A stretch of 64,000 nucleotides of DNA from an uncultured Acidobacteriaceae bacterium (GTDB lineage: Bacteria > Acidobacteriota > Terriglobia > Terriglobales > Acidobacteriaceae): NCBI GenBank assembly GCA_937879855.1, contig CALFMO010000007.1, positions 248,001-312,000 of the forward strand, read 5' to 3'. Shown one piece after another: positions 26,895 to 37,160 of this stretch. The notes beneath the pieces were generated by a model, which was not told the origin of the DNA, did no database searches, and saw only the letters and a program-made list of their open reading frames with translations. A program made the position numbers and the translations under genes. Every line of letters begins with the position of its first letter. Position 1 is the first letter of the stretch.

Positions 26895-28351
26895 AATGGT
26901 CGTTGGCCGCAGCGCTCCTCGCCTGCAGTTGGCTGGCGGGATGCGCCGTGGGGCCCAAGTATCAGCGCGCGCAAGTACAAACGCCGCCAGTTTGGAAGGC
27001 GGAAGCACCATGGCGTGAGGTCGCACCAAAGGATGCCATACCCAAGGGCGCGTGGTGGGAGATCTTCCACGACGATGAACTCGACCGCTACGAGCAGCAA
27101 TTGCTGGGCGCGAACCAGTCGCTCGCGGCCGCTCAGAGTCGTCTGGACCAGGCTCGTTCTTTAGCGCGAGTGGCTTCCGCGGCGCTGTTTCCCACTCTGG
27201 CGGCCGATCCCAGCTCGTCTCGTACTCGGTACTCCGCGAATCGCCCTCAGATCGTGGCCTCGACGCCGGCTATCACGCAAAGCGTGTATGCAATTCCGTT
27301 CACTTTGAACTACGAAGTGGATCTCTTCGGGCGGAATCGAAAAAATCTGCAGGCCGCCAACGCCAACTTGCAGGGTACGGCCGCCGATTTGCAGAACGTT
27401 CAACTAGTCTTGACCGCGGAACTCGCTGCTGACTACTTCAGCTTGCGCGAACTCGATTCCGAAGCTCAAGTGGTCCAGGAGTCGGTGAAGATTCAGCAAC
27501 AGGGCTTAGTCCTGGTCAACCATCGTCATGAAGGCGGAGTCGCTTCAGGACTGGACGTAGCGCAACAGCAGACTCTGCTGGACTCAACGGTGACGCAACT
27601 CTATCTGCTGCAGCAGCAGCGCGCGCAGTTCGAGCACGCCATCGCGGCGCTCACCGGAAACCCTGCGTCCACTTTCACTGTCCCGGTTGCCCCGCTGCGC
27701 GCTGTTCCGCCTCCGGTTCCTTTGGGACTGCCGTCGGATCTGCTCGAACGGCGCCCCGATATCGCAACCGCTGAACGAGCCATGGCCAACGAGAATGCGC
27801 TCGTTGGAGTTGCCCGCACCGCCTTCTATCCACAATTCACCATTTCCGGCACAGGCGGCTTCGAGAGCACCAGCTTGAGTTCCCTGATTACCGCACCCAG
27901 TGCGTTCTGGTCGCTGGGCGGCGACTTATTGCAGCCGATCCTTAACGGTGGCCGCAATCGCGCCAATCTCGCAGCTGCACAAGCCGCTTATCAGGAATCG
28001 GTTGCCAACTATCGGCAGTCGGCGCTCACCGCGTTTCAGCAAGTGGAAGACAGCTTGTCGGGAATGGATTCCTTATCGCGCGCCGCTGAAACCCAGAATG
28101 CGGCGGTGGCGGACGCACATCGTGCTCTCGACATTGCCAACGATCGTTATGTCGGCGGATTGACTACATTCCTGGACGTCATTACCGCACAGTCGGTGCT
28201 GCTGTCGAACCAGCGGCTCTCCACCCAATTGCTCGGCCAGCAGATGGTCACCTCAGTGTTGCTCGTCAAAGCGCTGGGGGGAGGCTGGGACGCGTCTTCG
28301 ATCCAAAATGTGCAGGTCCATCCTACGGCGGGTCAGGTAGTCCAGCCGTGA
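26891..28351 (+). CDS. RND efflux outer-membrane lipoprotein (NodT/OprM family)
   Basis: A 486-residue outer-membrane channel of the TolC superfamily. The N-terminal signal peptide ends in a lipobox (LAGC), so the mature protein is lipidated at Cys19. GPKYQRA and PKGAWWEIFHDDELD are family hallmarks. Two copies of the helical OEP repeat follow, with LPSDLLERRPDIATAERAM at the start of the second. It completes the tripartite pump encoded by the two upstream genes and is translationally coupled to the adaptor gene. Confidence 0.93.
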   Translation: MKWSLAAALLACSWLAGCAVGPKYQRAQVQTPPVWKAEAPWREVAPKDAIPKGAWWEIFHDDELDRYEQQLLGANQSLAAAQSRLDQARSLARVASAALFPTLAADPSSSRTRYSANRPQIVASTPAITQSVYAIPFTLNYEVDLFGRNRKNLQAANANLQGTAADLQNVQLVLTAELAADYFSLRELDSEAQVVQESVKIQQQGLVLVNHRHEGGVASGLDVAQQQTLLDSTVTQLYLLQQQRAQFEHAIAALTGNPASTFTVPVAPLRAVPPPVPLGLPSDLLERRPDIATAERAMANENALVGVARTAFYPQFTISGTGGFESTSLSSLITAPSAFWSLGGDLLQPILNGGRNRANLAAAQAAYQESVANYRQSALTAFQQVEDSLSGMDSLSRAAETQNAAVADAHRALDIANDRYVGGLTTFLDVITAQSVLLSNQRLSTQLLGQQMVTSVLLVKALGGGWDASSIQNVQVHPTAGQVVQP

Positions 28352-28360
28352 AGCCGGGTC

Positions 28361-30151
28361 TTAACGTGAATCCGCTGATGCCTGCCTCGAACCACGCGTT
28401 AGATTAAAAGCCGTGTTCACCAGGCCGACGTGAGAGAACGCTTGAGGGAAGTTTCCGAGCTGACGTTTTTCAACCGGATCATATTCTTCGGAAAGAAGGC
28501 CAACATCATTCCGGATTTCCAGCAATCGTTCGAACATCTCCACTGCTTCTTCGTGGCGGCCCTGCAATTCGTAATTGTCTGCTAACCAGAACGAGCAGGC
28601 GAGAAAAGCTCCTTCTCCGTGGGGTATGCCATCGACCTCAGGGTCCTGTGTATATCGTTCAACAAAACCATCACGCTTAAGATGTTTTTCGATGGCTGCG
28701 ACGGTGCCAATGACGCGAGAATCGTCCGCCGGTAGAAAGCCGACCAGCGGCATCATGAGGATGCTGGCGTCGAGGTGTTTCGATCCGTAATACTGGACAA
28801 ACGAGTTCAGATCCGCGTCAAAACCCTCGCGGCATACCTGCTCGTGAATGGCGGCACGAAGTTTCTTCCATCGAAGAACATCGGTTGAGAAACCGCCCAG
28901 TTCCGCAAATTTGATCAGGCGATCGACTGCAACCCACGCCATCATTTTTGAGTGAACGAAATGCCGCCGGGGGCCGCGAACTTCCCAAATGCCCTCATCC
29001 GGCCGCGCCCATCCTGTCTCCAGAAATTCCAGCATCGCAAGAGCCACGTCGTGGCGAGCGTGCTTCGATGGTCCCAAACCGGCCTGGCGCGCCTGAAAGA
29101 GTGTATTCGCGACCTCGCCGAAAATATCCAGTTGATATTGCTTATAGGCAGCATTACCGGTGCGCACCGGAGCCGAGTTCTCGTATCCTGGCAGCCATGG
29201 CAGTTCCAATTCGGTGAGCCTGCGCTCGCCGTGCAGCCCATAGAGAATGTTGAGCTCTGATGGACTGCCCGCCACTGCTCGCAAAAGCCATTCTCGCCAC
29301 TCTCGCGCTTCGTCCAGATAACCGGCATACAGCATCGATTGCAACGTGAGTGTCGCATCCCGGACCCAGCAGAAACGATAGTCCCAGTTCCGTACCCCGC
29401 CAATCAATTCCGGCAAAGACGTAGTCGGCGCCGCAACAATTCCGCCCGTGGGCAGAAATGTTAGTCCTTTTAGCGTAACCAGGGAACGCAATATCGCATC
29501 CCTCCACTTCCCCTCGTACGAACAGCGATTCGACCATTCACGCCACCAAGACTCGGTCTTCTGAATAGCGCTGCCTATATCGATGGTCGCGGGTTCCGGC
29601 TGATTAGAGGGATACCAGGTTAGATTGAACGAGACCTTCTCCCCCTCTGCAACGCTAAACTCAGAAACCGTCTTCATGTTTTCGCCGCGTAAAGGAGAAT
29701 CCGAACGCAGCCTGAGCATGTCTGGACCGGCGATGGCGGAAATTCCGCCTTCGATCCGCCGCACCCAGGGCACGACCGAGCCGTAGTCGAAGCGAATCAC
29801 CAGCTCCAGGCACATGCGCACACGCCCTCGGTTGCCCGCCACCACGCGCACGAGTTCAGGCCCATCGTCGCGAAGAATCATGCAGTCAACCAGAGTGACC
29901 GATCCGCTGTCAGTTTCAAATTCAGTCTCAAGAATGAGACTCCCGTCGCGATACCGGCGGCGAATCGCCCGGATCGGATCCATTGGCGAAATAGACCAAT
30001 GTCCGTGTTCATCCTTTCCGAGCAGGCCTGCAAAACAGGCGGGAGAATCGAAGTAGGGAAGGCAAAGCCAGTCGATTGACCCTTTCTTTGAAACGAGGGC
30101 GGCTGTGTGACAGTCGCCGATCATGGCGTAGTCTTCGATGGGAATAGACAG
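28361..30151 (-). CDS. GH15 glucoamylase/trehalase-like hydrolase, proposed CTG start
   Basis: A GH15-family protein of about 596 residues. The N-terminal trehalase-like beta domain (GDCHTAALVSKKGSIDWLC) is followed by an (alpha/alpha)6 catalytic domain with IGGVRNWDYRFCWVRDA. Candidate catalytic acids lie in DEGIWEVRG and HGEGAFLAC. There is no signal peptide, so it probably acts on cytoplasmic alpha-glucans or trehalose. The first ATG is at 30124, but the family's conserved IPIEDYA lies in frame just upstream of it and the frame is closed by TAA at 30155-30157. The only reasonable initiator is CTG at 30149-30151, preceded by GGAG with an eight-base gap. It is convergent with the efflux operon. 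Confidence 0.85.
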   Translation of the reverse strand: MSIPIEDYAMIGDCHTAALVSKKGSIDWLCLPYFDSPACFAGLLGKDEHGHWSISPMDPIRAIRRRYRDGSLILETEFETDSGSVTLVDCMILRDDGPELVRVVAGNRGRVRMCLELVIRFDYGSVVPWVRRIEGGISAIAGPDMLRLRSDSPLRGENMKTVSEFSVAEGEKVSFNLTWYPSNQPEPATIDIGSAIQKTESWWREWSNRCSYEGKWRDAILRSLVTLKGLTFLPTGGIVAAPTTSLPELIGGVRNWDYRFCWVRDATLTLQSMLYAGYLDEAREWREWLLRAVAGSPSELNILYGLHGERRLTELELPWLPGYENSAPVRTGNAAYKQYQLDIFGEVANTLFQARQAGLGPSKHARHDVALAMLEFLETGWARPDEGIWEVRGPRRHFVHSKMMAWVAVDRLIKFAELGGFSTDVLRWKKLRAAIHEQVCREGFDADLNSFVQYYGSKHLDASILMMPLVGFLPADDSRVIGTVAAIEKHLKRDGFVERYTQDPEVDGIPHGEGAFLACSFWLADNYELQGRHEEAVEMFERLLEIRNDVGLLSEEYDPVEKRQLGNFPQAFSHVGLVNTAFNLTRGSRQASADSR

Positions 30152-30308
30152 GACTTAATCTCCGCAAAATCAAAATCGGATCGACTGCCATCGCTTGGAT
30201 GCAGAGATATTCATTCGAGGATTACAGCCTCACACAATTTTTCGACACTCGGCCCGCAGATGCAGGGAGATTCAAGAAGGTCGAAAGAAGGGCTGCTGGA
30301 ATCCTGTA

Positions 30309-32420
30309 TCAGGGGGTAGTACTCGCACGCTCCTGCCGGATCAATAAAGCAAGCCGCGGAAACAGGAAGTGCCCGCCCGCGTCATCGATTACGTTTACCT
30401 GGCAAGTGTAGAAGCCTGGCTTGAGTGAGGTGAGCGGCACGTCCAATTGGAAGACTGCAGCCTTACGCGCGCGCGCATTCAAGTCGGTCAACTGGACCAG
30501 AGAACTCTCATAGGTCTTGGCTTTGCCTTGAAAGAACGCAACGCTCGACAGCAGTCGGATGCCGCCCTTTGTCCCTGCTGCGCCGCTCGCTGTTTCGCTA
30601 GCGGCGGGCCGCGCCGGATCGTAGACCTCATAGTAAAGAAGCAGATGCTGCGAGGCTGAGAAAACGTGCGTGATATTCGGAATGATTTCATTTCCATCGC
30701 GCACCAGCGGATTCAGGCTGGAATCCTTCTTTACCGGTTGCGTGCGGCTGGCCAGCACTACAGAGCTCATCTTCAGCGGTTGTGTCTTCAGGTCGGGCAC
30801 GTCGATGTCGGTTTCGAACGACCCCATGCGCCCCGTCTGATTCTCCCGCACGACAAATTTCAGATGATACTTGCCGCTTAGCAAGCTCATCCCGGTGTCA
30901 TACTGCACATTCTTCTTTTGCACCTCGGTCGAACTGCTCACCGCGAGCTTTACGGTGTCGCGAACTCGGTTCAGCGGATGATGCTCGTTGTCGAGCACCA
31001 TGCCGATCACATCGAGTGTTGCTTTGTCGTGATCGCTGCTGCGGACGAACGGAATCTGCGATCCCGGCACCACCAGCGAAATAGGCACAAAAAACTTATT
31101 CCCGTCCAGGCGAAAATACGCTACGCCCAGGTACAGCGGCAAATCTGTAGCCGGCAACTCCGAGGCAAGTTCCTCTTCAAGCTGCCTCTCCTTGTCGTCT
31201 TTCGTGGAGTGCTGATAATCCGCCGGCGCATAGTAACCGCGCCGATAATCGATCTTCACTCCCGGCAGCTTGGCCTTTACGACAATATGCCGGTAACGCC
31301 CGTCGCGGGCCGTGTTCGTGCTGTGATAGCCGAGGAGGTAATAGGTGGAGGTGTCCTGCTGCACTCCTTTGAAAATCTTGCTGAAGTCGTTGGAATCGAG
31401 AAATGCGCGCCCGCCCGTGTCGCTGGCCAGCGTCACCAATGTTTCTTGTGTCGTGAAATTTGAATTCAACGCATTGATTGTCGACTGCCCGGAATATGCC
31501 GAAACCCCACGCAGGCTCGCGTCCTGGGCCTCCCCGCCGGTCACCAGCGCCTGCAATCCGCGCATGTCCATCGTGTAAATTGCGAGATTGGAGCGTACCG
31601 CTGCGTTTACGGCCGCTCGCAGTTCCGATTGATTTTCAATGCCGGTGCGATCCATGCCGCTTGAGAAGTAAATCAGCGATTTCTTCTGCTGCACGTGCGA
31701 CAACTTTTCCGCCACCGATCGCAACGCTTCCAGGCGCCGGTCGGTATTGAAAATGTTGTATTCCGTATCGTCGGCCGTGAAGGATTGTCCAGAGTCGGGC
31801 GTCCCTTCGGTCGTACCCGTCGTTCCTTCCTGGAAGCCCTGCCCGCTGCCCGAACTGAATTGCTCCAACTGCTTTTTCAGGAGTGCATGATCAGTAGTAA
31901 AGTCCTGGTTGACCAGCAGCGAACTTCCTAACGAAACAATCGAGACAAGGTCCGCCGGCGCCATTTGCGTATCGACATAGCGTTCAGCCGACGTAACCGC
32001 ATGATCGATTTCGTCTGGCTCCATAGCCGAGAGGTCAAAGAACAGAATGATCAGGCGTCGATCCTTGAATTGCGTGCTAGTCCCTGCAGCCGAAGGCGGA
32101 CTCGTCGGCGCAGCAGCCGGTTCGGGAAGCGTGTTGGCCTGTGCGACATTCAAAGCCGGCACCGCGTCCACATTCTCCACATCGAACGAAACGACCTTCT
32201 GCGGCTTGTTGTCCTCTAGAATAGTAAAATCTTCTGGCTTGAGTCCCTGTACGAACTTTCCATTCTTGTCCCGTACGGTCACGTTCACCAACACCAACTC
32301 GGAGCCAGTGCGAAGCACATAATCCGATTGCTGTTGCGAAGGCGACTGCGCGGATAAGAGCATGAATATCAGCAGCGCTGCGATCGCTTTATCGACGAAT
32401 CGGATAGGAATGAAAGTCAT
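30309..32420 (-). CDS. Acidobacterial VWFA-related domain protein, exported
   Basis: A 703-residue protein of the VWFA-related Acidobacterial family. A signal peptide or membrane anchor (AIAALLIFMLLSAQS) precedes VLVNVTVRDKNGKFVQGLKPEDFTI, which is the family's hallmark N-terminal segment. The von Willebrand A domain begins at RRLIILFFDLSAMEPDEID; the usual MIDAS DxSxS appears as DLSAM, so metal binding may be weak. Later segments include YFSSGMDRTG and LGYHSTNTARDGRYRHI. The C-terminal 250 residues are beta-rich. The function is unknown; a cell-surface or periplasmic binding role is an inference. It lies 25 bases downstream of the TonB receptor and is likely co-transcribed. Confidence 0.85.
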   Translation of the reverse strand: MTFIPIRFVDKAIAALLIFMLLSAQSPSQQQSDYVLRTGSELVLVNVTVRDKNGKFVQGLKPEDFTILEDNKPQKVVSFDVENVDAVPALNVAQANTLPEPAAAPTSPPSAAGTSTQFKDRRLIILFFDLSAMEPDEIDHAVTSAERYVDTQMAPADLVSIVSLGSSLLVNQDFTTDHALLKKQLEQFSSGSGQGFQEGTTGTTEGTPDSGQSFTADDTEYNIFNTDRRLEALRSVAEKLSHVQQKKSLIYFSSGMDRTGIENQSELRAAVNAAVRSNLAIYTMDMRGLQALVTGGEAQDASLRGVSAYSGQSTINALNSNFTTQETLVTLASDTGGRAFLDSNDFSKIFKGVQQDTSTYYLLGYHSTNTARDGRYRHIVVKAKLPGVKIDYRRGYYAPADYQHSTKDDKERQLEEELASELPATDLPLYLGVAYFRLDGNKFFVPISLVVPGSQIPFVRSSDHDKATLDVIGMVLDNEHHPLNRVRDTVKLAVSSSTEVQKKNVQYDTGMSLLSGKYHLKFVVRENQTGRMGSFETDIDVPDLKTQPLKMSSVVLASRTQPVKKDSSLNPLVRDGNEIIPNITHVFSASQHLLLYYEVYDPARPAASETASGAAGTKGGIRLLSSVAFFQGKAKTYESSLVQLTDLNARARKAAVFQLDVPLTSLKPGFYTCQVNVIDDAGGHFLFPRLALLIRQERASTTP

Positions 32421-32445
32421 AACGGCCTGCCTTACAATAACTTCC

Positions 32446-35400
32446 CTAAAAACGAAAGCGCGACGTCAGCGTGAACTGCCGCATGCCGCCCACTGCCGTA
32501 ACGCGGCCAAATGTAGGTGAATTTAAGTTCGTATCGATCGACGAGTAATTCGGAATGTTGAAAATATTCGTAGCCTGGGCGCGGAACTCGAGCACGCGCG
32601 ACTCCTTGAGTGAAATGATTTTGGTAAATGCCATATCGAATACCTTTGTACCCGGGCCGATGATGCCATTGCGCCGCGCATTGCCATATTGACCCAATGG
32701 CGGCGCAACGAATGCGGCCTTGTTGAACCACTCCCCAATCGACGGACTAGCCACGCTTACAGATTGCCCAGGAACCACATCTGGCCGCAGGGTACCGTTA
32801 GTTCCGCGATTCACGTCCGCGATGTTATTTAACAATCGTGGAGTAAAGGGAAGCCCGGAGGCGATGGTCCAGTCGCCGCTCCATTGCCAGTCCCCAAAAA
32901 TGGCGCGCAGCAGCCCACGCTCGGTAAGCCAACGCCTGTCGCCTCCAAAGGGAAGTTCCAGCAAATAGTCCGCGGTGAACTTATGCGTCTGGTTGAAACT
33001 CGAAAGCCCACGCTCCGCAGACAGATTGAGAGGATTCTGTGCAATATTGGCCGCACCTGCGCTCGACGCCGCGCCTCCCCCGCCGGCTGCACCTGTACCG
33101 CCCGCACCTAATCCTCGCGAATTCGAGCTCGAGGTTGCTCCCGCGCCGATCGAAGAGGCGTCGTCGAGCGATTTGGAGAATGTGTAGAAACCGCCAATCG
33201 AGAATCCCGACGACAACCGCTTGCGCACTCGTACCGATCCCGCGTTGGCCTCGGAATCCGCCACCGAACTTTCGTAGGTGAACGCGTCAACGCCCGGAAC
33301 CAGAATCCCGGTCGCGGTTCGATTCGGCGCTTCCAGGATATCGAGATCCGTTCCTTTGGTTCCGGTGTAATCGATGTTGAGCAGTAGCGTAGGGCGAATC
33401 TGCTGTTGAATGTCGAGATTGCGAATCTGTACGTAGCCCAATCGGTAATTCGGATTCACGGCGTAACTGTTCGCAATGCCTGCGACTGGGGGAAATCCGT
33501 TTTGCAGTGTCAGATCTCCGGGATTGGCCTGAATGTTCGTCGCCGTGGTGGAGAATGGCGGCTGAAAGGCGAGTTGTTGTGCAATGCTCTGATACGCGCC
33601 CGTGTTGTAGTTAATGCCGTATCCTCCGCGCACCACCGTTTTCGAAAACGGCTTCCAGGCGAAACCGACGCGGGGCGCGAAATTATTGCGATCCGGGCGT
33701 ATCAGACTCGCGGGCAGCTTGCCGCTATAGGGTCCCGCTTCCCCGGGCTGAACCGGCGTCACTGCCAGCGGCGGCGTCTGGGTCAGCACACCGGGAGAAA
33801 GATCGAGGTTGGCAATGCGGTTGTCGATTTCGGTCAGCGGCGAAACATACTCGTAGCGCACGCCCAAGTTGAGCGTCAGATTTCCTCTCATCTTCCACTC
33901 ATCCTGGGCATACAAATCCCAGAAGTTGCCGCGGAAGTGATTACTCTGTCCAAACTGCTCGGAGGTTTGCTGCGGAAGGCCCAGCAGAAAGTCGGCAAAG
34001 TCATATCCCGTCCCCCCTACAGGATGGCCGCTGGCGTCAACTTGTGAACTATTGAGTCCCGTGAAAATGAACGAGCCTCGCGGGTTGCTATCTGTTTCCG
34101 TATTCACTTGCACTCGCCGGAAGTCTCCGCCCCAGCGCCATGTATGCTTGCCGTGATTCCAAATCACATTGTCCGAAAACGTGTAGGTCTGATTTCGCGT
34201 AAGCTGCGGTGTCGTATCCTGGAGACTGGCAAAGCCGGTAAACGACAGATTGGGCAATCCCCAGTCGAACGGATTCTGCGAAACGCCGGCAATTCCCAGC
34301 GCTCCCGTGATGTCGTTGTTGAAAGCATATAGATTCTGGGTGCGCGTCCGGCTGCGGTTGAAATCTGCGCGAACGATGTTGGTCAGCTTTCCGATGCTGC
34401 GCGTATACGACACCGGAATATCGAAGCTGCGCACGCTGGTGTTCCCGCCAACGCTGGGGAAGGGATTAGTCAGGTTGACGCTCGAACCGTGATAGTGAAA
34501 GCCAATCGTAAGGTTGTTGCGCGGAGCACCGCGGCCGCCGCTCCGACGCCCGCGCACCGGCGCTGCGCCGAACGTGCGGTTTAACCGTACGTTCAAATCA
34601 TCGCTGTTGCTGTTAGCAGATGTGACGAAGTGAAAGTTTTGAAAGTCGCCCGGCAAGTTCGGCAAGGGAATGTATTGCAATAATCCCAGCGCCGCGGAGT
34701 TGATTTGTGGAATCGTGTTACCCGCGTAAGCCGTGTTGGTTGCGGCGTTGAAAATCCGAACCGGTTGCCCCGCTGCGGCACCAGAGGTATATGTGGTTTG
34801 AGAAAAATTTCCCTGCCGCTCCAGCAGCGTAGGCACAGTCGAAAACTGATCGAAGGGATTTTCGGCGCGCCTGCCGTTGTAGTTCACAAAATAAAAAGTC
34901 TTGCTGCCGCCATTGTAGATATGAGGAATATTCAACGGCCCGCCAACCGACCCGCCGAAACTGTTCTGCAAGTACGCTGGCTTTTCTTTGGGTGCGCCTG
35001 TCAGCGAATAAGGCGATGCATTCAGCGCCGAATCTCCTACGCCGTAATATAGCGATCCATGCGGCCGATTGATGTCAAAACCCCGCCGACCAAAACCACC
35101 TCCGCCAAAACCTCCGCCCCCGAAACCGCCTCCCGGACCACCAAATCCGGCTCCGCCGAATCCTCCGCCCTGCTGGCGAGCATCGTTGAAGCGCTGCTGC
35201 ATTTCATCGGTGCTCATCGTATTAAATGAGTTTGACGTATTTCCGGAAACCGCTACGGATTCCGTGGCGCTGTCCGGCGCAATTCCAGGTACGGGCATGC
35301 CGGACGGCGCAACGTCACTCATAGAGCCCGCCGCCGCGTCCTGTCCCGTTCCACTTTGAAATACCGAGAGACTCTGAAAACCGCGCCCACCACCCGCATT

Positions 35401-35844
35401 CGCCTGGCGTTGTTCGTTGCGGACCTCTCTTGCGCGCGACAATAGAACCAATTCAAAATTCGCCTGCACATCCAAATGCGTCGCATCCACCGCCACTTCC
35501 TGCGGAGCGGCCGTGAACGCCCCCATCTGCGCGCGCACGGTGTAGTGCCCGTCTGAAGGAATCCGCAACCAGTAACTGCCGTCTACATCCGTCGATGTAC
35601 TCACCTGTTGTTTCGTCTCGGCATTTACGGCGGAGATAGCAACTCCCGGAATCGGCATATTCCCCGACTTCACTTTGCCGTGAATGGCCAACCCAGCCGA
35701 GGTTGAGGGAGTAGGCGCAGTCGCCTGACTGCGCAGTGTATGCGGAAAAGAAATGACCAATCCACACGCCACTATAAATGGAACCGCGGCCGAAGGACGC
35801 AGCGTGCCTTTCGTGATTGCCGTCTCGAGACTGGAGAACTTCAT
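32446..35844 (-). CDS. TonB-dependent receptor, Oar-like, with carboxypeptidase-regulatory domain
   Basis: A 1132-residue outer-membrane receptor. After a signal peptide (about 1-40) comes a CarboxypepD_reg-like beta-sandwich (about 50-130, GLAIHGKVKSGNMPIPGVAISAV). A Gly/Phe-rich linker (about 225-265, repeats of GGFGG) and a plug and large beta-barrel follow, ending in the aromatic C-terminus FTLTSRFRF, typical of outer-membrane insertion. The organisation fits the Oar/OmpA-related receptors common in Acidobacteria, thought to import oligosaccharides or peptides. The substrate is unknown. There is no strong promoter motif upstream. It is transcribed with the VWFA gene. Confidence 0.9.
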   Translation of the reverse strand: MKFSSLETAITKGTLRPSAAVPFIVACGLVISFPHTLRSQATAPTPSTSAGLAIHGKVKSGNMPIPGVAISAVNAETKQQVSTSTDVDGSYWLRIPSDGHYTVRAQMGAFTAAPQEVAVDATHLDVQANFELVLLSRAREVRNEQRQANAGGGRGFQSLSVFQSGTGQDAAAGSMSDVAPSGMPVPGIAPDSATESVAVSGNTSNSFNTMSTDEMQQRFNDARQQGGGFGGAGFGGPGGGFGGGGFGGGGFGRRGFDINRPHGSLYYGVGDSALNASPYSLTGAPKEKPAYLQNSFGGSVGGPLNIPHIYNGGSKTFYFVNYNGRRAENPFDQFSTVPTLLERQGNFSQTTYTSGAAAGQPVRIFNAATNTAYAGNTIPQINSAALGLLQYIPLPNLPGDFQNFHFVTSANSNSDDLNVRLNRTFGAAPVRGRRSGGRGAPRNNLTIGFHYHGSSVNLTNPFPSVGGNTSVRSFDIPVSYTRSIGKLTNIVRADFNRSRTRTQNLYAFNNDITGALGIAGVSQNPFDWGLPNLSFTGFASLQDTTPQLTRNQTYTFSDNVIWNHGKHTWRWGGDFRRVQVNTETDSNPRGSFIFTGLNSSQVDASGHPVGGTGYDFADFLLGLPQQTSEQFGQSNHFRGNFWDLYAQDEWKMRGNLTLNLGVRYEYVSPLTEIDNRIANLDLSPGVLTQTPPLAVTPVQPGEAGPYSGKLPASLIRPDRNNFAPRVGFAWKPFSKTVVRGGYGINYNTGAYQSIAQQLAFQPPFSTTATNIQANPGDLTLQNGFPPVAGIANSYAVNPNYRLGYVQIRNLDIQQQIRPTLLLNIDYTGTKGTDLDILEAPNRTATGILVPGVDAFTYESSVADSEANAGSVRVRKRLSSGFSIGGFYTFSKSLDDASSIGAGATSSSNSRGLGAGGTGAAGGGGAASSAGAANIAQNPLNLSAERGLSSFNQTHKFTADYLLELPFGGDRRWLTERGLLRAIFGDWQWSGDWTIASGLPFTPRLLNNIADVNRGTNGTLRPDVVPGQSVSVASPSIGEWFNKAAFVAPPLGQYGNARRNGIIGPGTKVFDMAFTKIISLKESRVLEFRAQATNIFNIPNYSSIDTNLNSPTFGRVTAVGGMRQFTLTSRFRF

Positions 35845-36076
35845 AGTTTCGTGCAGCGGCGTTCGGTGCCGTCTGGCCGTCTGGTTTGGATCATACCGCT
35901 CCCCTCAGCTCTGCTCTGTAAAGCTTTGTGACATCTTCGTCTAGCATCAACAGTTGAAGTCCCTTTCGTAAAGTTATGCAAAGATTGGCCGAGGTCCCCT
36001 CACTGACGCAACTTCCGGTCCATAATTCTGTTTATAGGTGTAGACAGATCGATCGTCTCTGAAAAGGAGATTTTCC

Positions 36077-36538
36077 ATGATTAAGCAGTCCCTGCTCGTA
36101 TTTGTCGCGGCCGGCGCTCTTGCGATCGCTGCGCCTTTCGCGGCCGCCCAGGATACTCCTCCGGCGGATCAGCAATCACAACCTTCGCAGGAGCATGGCG
36201 GCTGGCATCGCGGCCACATGGACCCAGCGCAGCGCACCAAGGAACTGGCCAAGCACTTGAATCTCACGGCGGATCAGCAAACCAAGGTGCAGGATGCCCT
36301 TCAGTCGCAACAGTCCCAGATGCAAAGTCTTCGCCAAGATAGTTCCCTTTCTCAGCAGGATCGTCGCGCGAAGATGATGGACATTCACAAGAACACCGAC
36401 TCCCAGATCCGCGCTCTCCTTGATTCGAACCAACAGAAGAAGTGGGACGAAATGCAAGCCAAGCGCGAGCAGCGAATGGAGAACCATCACCACGGGGACG
36501 GTTCGAACCAGCAGGCTCCGCCGCCATCTCAGCAATAA
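36077..36538 (+). CDS. Small periplasmic Spy/LTXXQ-like protein
   Basis: A 153-residue exported protein. The signal peptide ends at AAPFAAAQ. The mature part is helical and highly charged, with LNLTADQQTKVQDAL, which carries the LTxxQ signature of CpxP/Spy-type chaperones and metal sensors. A His-rich tail (NHHHGDG) and a His-rich N-terminal segment (EHGGWHRGHMD) could bind metal. A strong ribosome site (AAAAGGAG) precedes the ATG by about eight bases. It stands alone, divergent from the TonB receptor. The role in envelope stress or metal binding is inferred from the motif. Confidence 0.72.
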   Translation: MIKQSLLVFVAAGALAIAAPFAAAQDTPPADQQSQPSQEHGGWHRGHMDPAQRTKELAKHLNLTADQQTKVQDALQSQQSQMQSLRQDSSLSQQDRRAKMMDIHKNTDSQIRALLDSNQQKKWDEMQAKREQRMENHHHGDGSNQQAPPPSQQ

Positions 36539-36713
36539 CTCTCCACAGATGAAGGCCAGTCGTTTGTCCGAGGGTTTAAACCGCGAGATGGCAGGCTTTC
36601 CGGTCTTCTACAGTGAAGGCTGTATATGCCTGCCATTCCGCAACCACCTACCATGAATCTTCGTAAGAGGCCGTCTTCGTGTATCCTTCCAACCCGGCTT
36701 CAGTCCATCTCTA

Positions 36714-37079
36714 ATGAGAATTCTTGTTGCCGATGACAATGACTGGGTCCGCCGTGGCGTGGTGAATATTCTCGCTCCCGTGGCTCACTGGGAGGTTTGC
36801 GGCGAAGCCAAAGACGGGGCTGAGACCATTGAAAGAGCCGCGGAATTGGTGCCCGACCTTGTCCTTTTAGATGTCAGCATGCCTGGCCTTAACGGACTCG
36901 ATGTAGCGCGCCTTTTACGTGACAAAGTACCGGCCGCCAAGATTTTGATCATGAGCCAGCACGATCCTGTTCTCTTACTGCCGCGCGCCATCGAAGCGGG
37001 CGCCCACGCCTGTGTCGACAAGAGTCGTCTCAGCACCGAACTTCTACCGACGATCGATAGCATGATGAACGCTCACTAA
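36714..37079 (+). CDS. Single-domain response regulator (CheY-like receiver)
   Basis: A 121-residue receiver domain with no output domain. The acidic pair Asp7-Asp8 (VADDND), the phospho-acceptor Asp53 in LLDVSMPG, the switch Ser in ILIMSQHD and the Lys in CVDKSRL are present, so it should be phosphorylatable. It could act by protein contact, as CheY does. A stand-alone receiver of NarL-type sequence may also be a remnant that has lost its HTH. No histidine kinase is adjacent. It lies 81 bases upstream of the fucose operon on the same strand. Confidence 0.85.
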   Translation: MRILVADDNDWVRRGVVNILAPVAHWEVCGEAKDGAETIERAAELVPDLVLLDVSMPGLNGLDVARLLRDKVPAAKILIMSQHDPVLLLPRAIEAGAHACVDKSRLSTELLPTIDSMMNAH

Positions 37080-37160
37080 AATCACAATCGTTCCCCACGG
37101 TAGCTAAACTCCGGTGAAGATTGAGCATCTCCAACTACAATATGACGTCGCGACGATCTC

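Noticed and set aside
35060..35200. Short tandem repeats resembling a CRISPR or microsatellite
   Set aside because: They encode the Gly/Phe-rich linker of the TonB receptor in frame and have no spacer structure.
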